This document shows, piece after piece, positions 1-5,120 of a DNA stretch of 5,120 nucleotides (position 1 is its first letter; the number at the start of each line of letters is the position of its first letter). The notes under the pieces were generated by a model. It worked only from the letters and a program-made list of their open reading frames with translations, was not told the DNA's origin and ran no database searches. Made by a program: the position numbers and the translations under genes. This stretch comes from JAENVT01 sp031412355 (GTDB taxonomy: Bacteria > Actinomycetota > Acidimicrobiia > Acidimicrobiales > Ilumatobacteraceae): positions 1-5,120 of the forward strand of contig JANOCR010000123.1 in the NCBI GenBank assembly GCA_031412355.1, given 5' to 3'.

Positions 1-19
1 GGGCTAGCAGAGTCTGGAA

Positions 20-1054
20 ATGATGCCAACCGAACTGGCACCTACCGTCGCCGAGGACAGCACCCTGCCGCTGTTCGCCGTACCTGCCGAGATCCGGCAT
101 TGGGGCGCGCGCGTGCGACTGGCTGATCGCAGCGCTGTGCGGGCAACATCGATGCTGGCCGTCACCGCGGCGGCGTACGTCGCGTTCGTCGCGTTCGGCC
201 AATCGGTTGATCGGTGGTGGGGCTGGGTCATCACCTGGATCGGGCTCGTGATGTGCATGATGCGCATCGACGCCGTGCATCACGAGGCGGTGCACCGAAG
301 CCTCTACCAGCACCGTTGGCCGAACGATCTGATCGCTGGTTTCACGGGCGCGTTCGAGGGATTCCACGGCCCGACATATCGCTGCTTCCATCTCGCCCAT
401 CACGCCCTCACCCGTCGCGACAACGAGCTGACCGACCCTGAGGCGTTCTACGACGAGGTGCTCACCCGCCCGTTCACCATCGGGCCGCTGCATGTTCGGG
501 CCCGTGCGGTGTACGTGATCGGCCTGCTGATCGGTGGTGTCTCGTTCGCGCTGCAACTGATCGTGGGTGCCATCTGCACGCTGGTCGGCCGGCCACCCGC
601 GTACGTCGGCGCAGGATCGCTCGAACGACACATTCGCCGTTGGGGATGGCTGCCGTTCACCCTGTGGGGAGGCGCGAGTTCAGTCGCGATCATCACAGGG
701 CACGGCAGCGAACTGCTGTATTGGTGGTTGGTGCCCATGCTGTTGTTCCTGTGCGGCCCGTACACGTTCTTCGCCCTCCCCGAGCACTATGCCGCGCCGC
801 ACAATGATCCGATGGTCACCGCGACGGGCTCGGTGCGATCGACGCCGTTCTACCGATGGCTCACACTCGACGGCAACTTCCACCTCGCCCACCACGTCTT
901 CCCGACCGCGTCGTGGTGGCGGCTCGCCGACGCCGATGCACAGCTCCGCAGTGTCACCACACTTCGCCACCGCGGATACATGTGCTTCCACAGCGATGTC
1001 TGGCACGACCTCGCGCCTAGTAGTGGGTCTGGCAATGAGGCAGCGGCGAGGTAA
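20..1054 (+). CDS. Membrane fatty acid desaturase family protein (di-iron, three histidine boxes)
   Basis: This 344-residue protein looks like an integral membrane di-iron oxygenase of the fatty acid desaturase superfamily (PF00487 type), which uses O2 and an electron donor to desaturate or hydroxylate an acyl chain or other lipid. The three histidine boxes are visible: HHEAVH at residues 87-92, HLAHH at 124-128 and HLAHHVFP at 288-295. An extra LPEHY at 253-257 may add a metal-ligand His (H256). Hydrophobic stretches near residues 46-60, 68-82, 165-190, 210-226 and 233-252 fit paired membrane helices with the boxes facing the cytoplasm. The start is bounded by an in-frame TAG at 5-7; ATG 20 is followed directly by ATG 23, and either could be used. 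There is only a weak GGA upstream. The 3' end overlaps the convergent acetyltransferase gene, and the last 12 residues are a Ser/Gly/Ala-rich tail. Substrate and regiochemistry cannot be read from the sequence; a carotenoid or sphingolipid hydroxylase or ketolase of the same fold is an alternative. No ferredoxin or reductase gene is adjacent. Confidence 0.88.
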   Translation: MMPTELAPTVAEDSTLPLFAVPAEIRHWGARVRLADRSAVRATSMLAVTAAAYVAFVAFGQSVDRWWGWVITWIGLVMCMMRIDAVHHEAVHRSLYQHRWPNDLIAGFTGAFEGFHGPTYRCFHLAHHALTRRDNELTDPEAFYDEVLTRPFTIGPLHVRARAVYVIGLLIGGVSFALQLIVGAICTLVGRPPAYVGAGSLERHIRRWGWLPFTLWGGASSVAIITGHGSELLYWWLVPMLLFLCGPYTFFALPEHYAAPHNDPMVTATGSVRSTPFYRWLTLDGNFHLAHHVFPTASWWRLADADAQLRSVTTLRHRGYMCFHSDVWHDLAPSSGSGNEAAAR

Positions 1055-2210
1055 GGAAGAACACGTCGGCTCTGCGAAGCGCTTCACTGTTGCGTGCCTC
1101 GACACGTCGACCGGCGACCAAGGTCGATGGGCGTACTCCGCCGAGCAGCAGTGGACCAACAGCTGAGTGATCCATCACCAGATCGGGGCGGCTGCGGACC
1201 TTGCGGCAGGTGGCACCATCCGGGCCGCCGTCGATCGCCCAGCGGCCCCCGTCGACTTCGACTACCAAGCGGTCGTTCGTGCTGTACGTGCGCGCCGCCA
1301 TGCACGTGGCCACGTCGCGCACATTGGCCCACACGGAATCGTTCACCGTTGTGGTCTGCAAGGCCCGAGGATTGGTCAGGAGGTAGGGCAGAGGATCATC
1401 CATCGGGAGCTGACGCGAGATGAGCTCTCCAACCAGGTCGACCCCCAGCAATGTGTGCCACAGCGCGGCGTGCGCATCGCCCGTGATGGCGATCAGTTCA
1501 ACTATGCGTAATCTGTGCGCGGGGCTGCCTTCGTTCCAATGTTCCTCGACTCGATAAGTCGCGTATCCGTCGCGGTGGGCCAGGTGCAGCGCTGGACTGA
1601 ATGTGCCCTGCGGCTTCGCCTGCGCGTCGAGCAGATAGCGTTGCCAGGCTTCGGGACGATCCACCTCGCCGGCACGCTGCCGATGGAATCGTGACCAGAC
1701 ATCGGAGACGTGAGCCAGTGCAGCCTCGCCCTCGACGTAGCGAACGGTGCCAGGCCTGGGCTGGAGCTCGCGACGGAGCTGGACCAACCGTCGATCGATC
1801 GAGGTAACCCTCTCGTGAGTGGCGACGCCGAATCCGTATCGCTCGTAGATCCCGCCCTCGCTGGCCACGAGCATGGCGACGGGCTCGCCACGGTTATCGA
1901 CATCGGCGAGTGTTCTCGCCATCAACTGTGTCAACAGGCCCTGGCGGCGATGCGTCGCCGCGGTCGACACCCATGTGAGCGCGCCCATCGGTAGTTGACC
2001 GCCTCCAGGCACTGTCACCTGCAGCGTGTAGGCGCCGACGATGGCGACGATCTCCTTGCCGTCGAACGCCAACTCGAATCTGCTCATGTCGTGGATCGAG
2101 AGGCCCTTGTCGATCTGCTCGGGTGTGTGCGTCACCCCGAAGGCGCGGCCGTCGGCGTAGCAGACTGCCGGCCAGTCGCTGTCGGTTGCAGTTCGGAATG
2201 TGATCGACAT
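1017..2210 (-). CDS. Eis-like GNAT family N-acetyltransferase with SCP2-type C-terminal domain
   Basis: This 397-residue protein matches the Eis (enhanced intracellular survival) family in length (M. tuberculosis Eis is about 402) and layout. It should transfer acetyl from acetyl-CoA to amines; mycobacterial Eis acts at several positions on aminoglycosides and on lysines, but the natural substrate here is unknown. The N-terminal GNAT domain starts at once (ITFRTATDSDW) and carries the CoA-binding motif HRRQGLL at residues 87-93. GGIYERYGFG at 119-128 is the family motif containing the proposed catalytic Tyr (probably Y122). A second GNAT-like region follows, then an SCP2-like domain from about residue 290. 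The protein ends PHCQTHY: the family places its C-terminal carboxylate in the active site, usually on Phe, here Tyr. ATG 2210 is chosen because the fold begins there. In-frame GTG 2267 and ATG 2261 would add 19 or 17 unconserved residues and run into the divergent gene. The 3' end overlaps the desaturase gene. Confidence 0.88.
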   Translation of the reverse strand: MSITFRTATDSDWPAVCYADGRAFGVTHTPEQIDKGLSIHDMSRFELAFDGKEIVAIVGAYTLQVTVPGGGQLPMGALTWVSTAATHRRQGLLTQLMARTLADVDNRGEPVAMLVASEGGIYERYGFGVATHERVTSIDRRLVQLRRELQPRPGTVRYVEGEAALAHVSDVWSRFHRQRAGEVDRPEAWQRYLLDAQAKPQGTFSPALHLAHRDGYATYRVEEHWNEGSPAHRLRIVELIAITGDAHAALWHTLLGVDLVGELISRQLPMDDPLPYLLTNPRALQTTTVNDSVWANVRDVATCMAARTYSTNDRLVVEVDGGRWAIDGGPDGATCRKVRSRPDLVMDHSAVGPLLLGGVRPSTLVAGRRVEARNSEALRRADVFFLTSPLPHCQTHY

Positions 2211-2259
2211 CGGGCGATTCTGGCCCCTCGACCCGCGCACGAGCCAGTAATTTCCAGGC
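2211..2259. promoter_or_regulatory. Divergent intergenic promoter region between the acetyltransferase and the M20 hydrolase genes
   Basis: This 49-bp gap separates the two divergent start codons, so it should hold promoter elements for both genes, unless part of a promoter lies inside the opposite coding sequence. On the + strand TAATTT (2248-2253) fits the actinobacterial -10 consensus TANNNT. It sits 6 nt before ATG 2260, which would put the transcript start at the ATG itself. On the - strand CAGAAT (2222-2217) keeps the A2 and T6 positions of the same consensus and also lies 6 nt before ATG 2210, but it is a weaker match. No convincing -35 box is visible; CTCGAC at 2227-2232 is only a loose TTGAC-like match. 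No clear operator palindrome is seen. Promoter function is inferred from layout. Confidence 0.5.
2248..2253 (+). promoter_or_regulatory. Candidate -10 element (TAATTT) for a leaderless M20 hydrolase transcript
   Basis: TAATTT is an AT-rich hexamer in an otherwise GC-rich gap and fits TANNNT. Six bases separate it from ATG 2260, the distance expected if transcription begins at the A of the start codon. There is no good Shine-Dalgarno sequence before this ATG, only an isolated AGG at 2256-2258, too close for normal use. Both facts suit leaderless initiation, which is common in Actinobacteria. A chance match cannot be excluded for so short a motif. Confidence 0.4.
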
Positions 2260-3498
2260 ATGACCACATTTGTTCCCGAGCGAGTTGTCGCCGACCTCCG
2301 TGCCCTGGCTGATCACACCGGAGGGCCGGACGGCAGTCGACGGCTGGCCTGGACGCCCGAGTGGTTGCAAGCGCGAGCGATGCTCCGCGAATCGCTGACC
2401 ACGTTGCCCGTCGAGGTCGACGAAGACGAGGCCGGCAACCTGTGGGCCGTGCTGCGCGGCGACAGCGACGACACGTTGGTTGTCGGCAGTCACCTCGACA
2501 GCGTGCCGAAGGGTGGATGGCTCGACGGCGCGCTCGGCGTGATGTCTGGACTGGAGCTACTGCGATCGCTGGCCGCGGATGGCACGCCTCCCGTCACCGT
2601 CGCCCTGGTGGACTGGGCCGACGAGGAGGGTGCCCGGTTCAGCCGCAGCCTGTTCGGCTCGGCGGCCAGCGTCGGCACGCTCGACATCGATGTGTTGCGC
2701 GGTCTGACCGACAAGGAGGGCAACAAGTTGCCGGAGGTTCTCGCCGCGCATGGTGTCGACATCGACAACCTCGACGGCGCCCGAACCCGGATGGCCGACG
2801 TCAAGGCTTATGTCGAGGTGCACATCGAACAGGGGCCGGTGCTCGAAGCAATGGGTCGAGGCATCTGCACCGTGACTGGCACGAAGGGAATCGAGCGTGA
2901 GCGGTTGATCTTCCGCGGGCAAGCAGCACATGCCGGAACGATGCCGATGGAGATGCGCCGCGACAGCTTCCGCGCCGCAGCACGCTTCGCCCTCGAGATC
3001 GCCGAGATCGGTCGACGCCACGAGGGCGTCACGACCGTCGGCGTCGCCCAGTGCTGGCCGGGCGTCGTCACAGCGGTGGCCGGCGAGACTCGCCTGGCCA
3101 TGGACATGCGACACATCGACGCGGATGCCCTACAGACGATGTTCACCGAGGCGCACGACGCGGCCGACCGTGCTGCGGCAGAGGAAGGGTGCACGATCGA
3201 GTGGGAGCACATCTTCCGCATCCCGCCCATGCCGTTTCATCCGGCGCTGCTCGATGCGGCGCGCCAGAGCGTGCTCGAGGTGGAGGGACACGACGTCGAA
3301 CTGCCGAGCGGCGCATTGCACGACGCCAGCGAGATGGCGCGCGAGGTCCCGACCGTAATGATCTTCTCGTCGTCGACGAACGGCCTCAGTCACACCAAGG
3401 AAGAAGACACACCCGTCGACCATCTACACATGGCCGCCGACGCATTCAACCGAACGTGTCGACGGACCATCGACCTCATCGCCGCCGGCGCCCTGTAG
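2260..3498 (+). CDS. M20-family Zn-dependent amidohydrolase (allantoate amidohydrolase / N-carbamoyl-L-amino-acid hydrolase type)
   Basis: This 412-residue protein is a complete member of the dinuclear-metal M20 group that includes AllC, HyuC/AmaB and beta-ureidopropionase. These cytoplasmic enzymes hydrolyse a carbamoyl or ureido amide, releasing CO2 and ammonia, in purine, pyrimidine or hydantoin catabolism. Expected ligands are all present: H78 (GSHLDS), bridging D89 (GGWLDGALG), catalytic E122 and ligand E123 (DWADEEGARF), H188 (VEVHIEQGP) and H378 (GLSHTKEED). H224 in GQAAHAGTMP belongs to the lid/dimer domain (about residues 210-325), and R284 matches the carboxylate-binding Arg of AllC. 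Two motifs differ from the best-known members: the usual N-V-x-P-G segment reads TAVAG (271-275), and SGAGHDA reads SGALHDA (350-356). The precise substrate is therefore open. ATG 2260 gives the normal N-terminus, and no better start lies downstream. It is divergent from the acetyltransferase and ends 9 bp from the gatB stop. No allantoin or hydantoin genes are adjacent. Confidence 0.9.
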   Translation: MTTFVPERVVADLRALADHTGGPDGSRRLAWTPEWLQARAMLRESLTTLPVEVDEDEAGNLWAVLRGDSDDTLVVGSHLDSVPKGGWLDGALGVMSGLELLRSLAADGTPPVTVALVDWADEEGARFSRSLFGSAASVGTLDIDVLRGLTDKEGNKLPEVLAAHGVDIDNLDGARTRMADVKAYVEVHIEQGPVLEAMGRGICTVTGTKGIERERLIFRGQAAHAGTMPMEMRRDSFRAAARFALEIAEIGRRHEGVTTVGVAQCWPGVVTAVAGETRLAMDMRHIDADALQTMFTEAHDAADRAAAEEGCTIEWEHIFRIPPMPFHPALLDAARQSVLEVEGHDVELPSGALHDASEMAREVPTVMIFSSSTNGLSHTKEEDTPVDHLHMAADAFNRTCRRTIDLIAAGAL

Positions 3499-3507
3499 CT
3501 CGTCGGC
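3484..3507 (+). terminator. Weak hairpin across the end of the M20 hydrolase gene
   Basis: GCCGGCG (3484-3490) can pair with CGTCGGC (3501-3507) as a 7-bp stem with one G-U wobble and a 10-nt loop that contains the hydrolase stop codon. It fills the 9-bp gap to the convergent gatB stop. No T-run follows on the + strand, and on the - strand the wobble becomes an A-C mismatch, so it is not a classical intrinsic terminator. It may slow or end transcription between the two convergent genes, or be incidental in GC-rich sequence. Confidence 0.22.
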
Positions 3508-4944
3508 TCAACCCTGATCGCGCCGGGTGATGATGGCTGCGGTCACGGCCTTGCCGTCGGCCCTGCCCTGGCTGAGTTTCATCACCGCGCCGACCAGCGC
3601 ACCCATCGCCTTGCCTTCGCCCGCACAGAACTTCGTCCAGGCCTCGGCGTTCTCGGCGATCGCCTGATCGACGAGCGGCCCCAGCGCGCCGGCGCCCATT
3701 GCTTCGAAGCCCTTCGCTGCAGCAATCGCCTCGGCGTCGCCACCACCATTGGCAATCAGTTCGGCGACGACTGTTTTGGCTTGCGTGGCGGTCAGCAGCC
3801 CGCCGACTTCCAACGTGGTCAACCTGGCGAGATCAGCCGCCGGAACCGACGGAAAATCGGCCCACGCCTCTTTCACGTGCACCAGCGCACGGGCAACGTC
3901 GCCGCCGGCCGCGCCTACCGCCAGCACGAACTCGTCCTGGCCACGCTCGACCACCACCATCGCCGCCTCACTGTCGGGGGCGACGCCGGTGGCCTCGGCC
4001 AATCGGGCCCGCCGGGCCGCCGGCAACATGGGCAGTGCGGCGCGAACGGCCGCGATCCACTCCTGACTGGGAGCAAGCGGCACGAGATCCGGCTCGAGGA
4101 AGTACCGGTAGTCATCGGCGTCCTCCTTGCTGCGCAACGTGTGTGTTCGGCCGTCGCCCTCGTCCCAGTGGCGGGTCTCCTGACGAACAAGATCGCCACT
4201 CTCCAGGAGGTCGATCTGGCGGCGGGCTTCGTACTCGATTGCCCGCCCGATCGAACGCACGCTGTTGACGTTCTTGATCTCGCATCGTGTGCCGAGTGGA
4301 GTGCCGGGTTGGTGCACGCTGACATTGGCGTCGACGCGCATGCTGCCTTCTTCCATCTTGGCGTCGGAAGCTCCGACCGCTAGCAGGATGCCGCGCAGTT
4401 CGGTGACGTACTGGCGAGCCTGTTCGGCCGTACGAATGTCGGGGCGGCTGACGATCTCGACCAGCGGCACGCCTGCACGGTTGAAGTCGATGAGCGAATA
4501 GTCACTGCCGTGGATGCGTCCGCCTGCACCACCGAAGTGCGTGCTCTTTCCCGTGTCTTCTTCCAGGTGGGCACGCTCGATGCCGATGCGGGTGCCATCG
4601 GGCAGTGCGAGGAAACCGTCGACGTTCAGCGGCTGGTCGTACTGGCTGATCTGATACGCCTTCGGCATGTCGGGGTAGAAGTAGTTCTTGCGGTGGAACG
4701 TGCACTGCTGGATGGTGCAGTTCAGCGCCAGACCGATGCGCATGGCCAGTTCGACTGCGTGGCGGTTCAGCACCGGCAACGCACCCGGCAGACCCAGCGT
4801 CACGGGGTCGATGTTGGTGTTGGGCTCGTCGCCGAAGCGGTTCGGGCTTGCCGAGAACAGCTTCGTCGCCGTGGCCAGTTCGACGTGCACCTCGAGGCCG
4901 ACGACGAGTTGCCAATCACCGGGCAGACCGTCGCGCGTGCTCAT
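3508..4944 (-). CDS. gatB: Aspartyl/glutamyl-tRNA amidotransferase subunit B
   Basis: GatB is the tRNA-binding and kinase/transamidase subunit of GatCAB. The complex phosphorylates mischarged Glu-tRNA(Gln) or Asp-tRNA(Asn) with ATP and amidates it using ammonia channelled from GatA. The 478-residue length is typical. Diagnostic motifs are present: VVGLEVHVEL (14-23), RKNYFYPDMPKAYQISQYD (85-103), EEDTGKS (128-134), the signature LIDFNRAGVPLVE (151-163), EEGSMRVDANVS (198-209) and RSKEDADDYRYFLEPDL (271-287). The catalytic cradle covers about the first 290 residues. A helical part and a YqeY-like tRNA-binding tail follow, the tail ending in GKAMGALVGAVMKLSQG (444-460). V204 stands where many homologues have Cys (MRCDANVS). 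ATG 4944 is chosen because it shares ATGA with the gatA stop and places VVGLEVH at the usual distance from the N-terminus; an in-frame ATG at 4995 would add 17 unconserved residues inside gatA. No strong Shine-Dalgarno sequence is seen, so initiation is probably coupled to gatA translation. Confidence 0.97.
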   Translation of the reverse strand: MSTRDGLPGDWQLVVGLEVHVELATATKLFSASPNRFGDEPNTNIDPVTLGLPGALPVLNRHAVELAMRIGLALNCTIQQCTFHRKNYFYPDMPKAYQISQYDQPLNVDGFLALPDGTRIGIERAHLEEDTGKSTHFGGAGGRIHGSDYSLIDFNRAGVPLVEIVSRPDIRTAEQARQYVTELRGILLAVGASDAKMEEGSMRVDANVSVHQPGTPLGTRCEIKNVNSVRSIGRAIEYEARRQIDLLESGDLVRQETRHWDEGDGRTHTLRSKEDADDYRYFLEPDLVPLAPSQEWIAAVRAALPMLPAARRARLAEATGVAPDSEAAMVVVERGQDEFVLAVGAAGGDVARALVHVKEAWADFPSVPAADLARLTTLEVGGLLTATQAKTVVAELIANGGGDAEAIAAAKGFEAMGAGALGPLVDQAIAENAEAWTKFCAGEGKAMGALVGAVMKLSQGRADGKAVTAAIITRRDQG

Positions 4945-5120
4945 GCAACTGCCCGTTCGAGTGCTGCGGCCGCTCGGAACATCTGCGGTTCGCACAGTGT
5001 GCCCGCCAAGACCTGCACGCCGACAGGAAGATCATCGGCACCCGTACCGAACGGCACACTCATGCCCGGATGACCCGACAGGTTCGCGGGGATGGTGTAC
5101 ACGTCGCACAGGTACATCGC
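4941..5120 (-). CDS. gatA: Aspartyl/glutamyl-tRNA amidotransferase subunit A, C-terminal fragment (cut by window edge)
   Basis: Reading the - strand from the right edge gives 59 codons with no start needed, ending in TGA at 4943-4941. The peptide contains AMYLCDVYTIPANLSGHPGM, then SVPFG, LPVGVQVLAG and a final helix EPQMFRAAAALERAVA. This is the standard end of GatA, an amidase-signature enzyme that releases ammonia from glutamine for GatB. The TIPANLSGHPG stretch closes the amidase core, and LPVGVQ is a family hallmark. The Ser-cisSer-Lys catalytic residues lie in the upstream part outside the window. The stop overlaps the gatB start as ATGA, showing a gatA-gatB operon read leftward; gatC is normally upstream of gatA and would lie beyond the right edge. 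Residue numbering for the full protein cannot be given. Confidence 0.95.
   Translation of the reverse strand, partial: AMYLCDVYTIPANLSGHPGMSVPFGTGADDLPVGVQVLAGTLCEPQMFRAAAALERAVA

Noticed and set aside
179..196. Exact 9-bp tandem duplication (GTCGCGTTC twice) in the desaturase
   Set aside because: It encodes VAFVAF in a hydrophobic membrane segment and stays in frame; only two copies, so it is ordinary sequence drift rather than a repeat element.
1076..1085. Perfect 10-bp palindrome GAAGCGCTTC just after the desaturase stop
   Set aside because: It has no loop and no T-run and lies within the conserved C-terminal coding part of the acetyltransferase; a palindrome this short is expected by chance.
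567..1166. 199-codon + strand frame inside and beyond the desaturase gene
   Set aside because: Ser/Arg/Thr-rich frame-shifted shadow of the desaturase, with no domain and no ribosome site; the desaturase frame carries all the conserved motifs.
1894..2493. 199-codon - strand frame spanning the divergent start region
   Set aside because: Arg/Gly/Asp-rich shadow of both the acetyltransferase (other frame) and the hydrolase (antisense); it would cover the promoter gap and has no recognisable motif.
3781..4383. 200-codon + strand frame opposite gatB
   Set aside because: Antisense shadow of a well-conserved gene, with no family resemblance.
4942..4995. Upstream gatB start at 4995
   Set aside because: The added 17 residues are not GatB-like and overlap the conserved GatA end; ATG 4944 with the ATGA junction is the better start.
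4510..5073. 187-codon open frame on the + strand opposite gatB and gatA
   Set aside because: It lies antisense to two unmistakable conserved genes, resembles no family, and its His/Arg/Val/Asp-rich composition is what antisense GC-rich coding sequence produces.
1..5120. Mobile elements, CRISPR arrays, toxin-antitoxin or defence genes, tRNA or other RNA genes
   Set aside because: Coding density is essentially complete with five conventional genes. No inverted-repeat pairs, transposase motifs, spaced repeats or tRNA-like cloverleaf were seen by eye on either strand.

Overview
The window is a fully coding stretch of high-GC bacterial DNA with five genes, four complete and one cut by the right edge. 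The mix points to an actinobacterium, possibly one of the deep environmental lineages such as Acidimicrobiia. The evidence is an Eis-type N-acetyltransferase, a family mostly seen in Actinobacteria, a GatB of actinobacterial flavour, strong G/C third-codon preference, weak or absent Shine-Dalgarno sequences, and a TANNNT-like -10 box placed for leaderless transcription. The lineage is an inference; there is no rRNA or other marker here.

Layout, left to right: (1) 20-1054, + strand, a membrane fatty-acid-desaturase-type di-iron enzyme with three histidine boxes; (2) 1017-2210, - strand, an Eis-like GNAT acetyltransferase with an SCP2-type C-terminal domain, convergent with (1) and overlapping its 3' end by 38 bp; (3) 2260-3498, + strand, an M20-family Zn-dependent amidohydrolase of the allantoate amidohydrolase / N-carbamoyl-amino-acid hydrolase type, divergent from (2) across a 49-bp gap that must hold both promoters; (4) 3508-4944, - strand, gatB, convergent with (3) with 9 bp between the stop codons; (5) 4941-5120, - strand, the last 59 codons of gatA, sharing an ATGA stop/start with gatB.

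How they work together: gatA and gatB are clearly one translationally coupled operon for the tRNA-dependent amidotransferase GatCAB, which makes Gln-tRNA(Gln) and/or Asn-tRNA(Asn). The other three genes are each transcribed alone or toward a neighbour and have no evident shared pathway. The region is compact: no gene-free stretch exceeds 49 bp, and there are no mobile elements, RNA genes, CRISPR arrays or signs of recent transfer. I see no undescribed multi-gene system. The points most worth checking are the convergent gene overlap that contains the conserved Eis C-terminus, possible leaderless starts in the divergent promoter, and a substitution at a normally conserved substrate-binding Asn in the M20 hydrolase.
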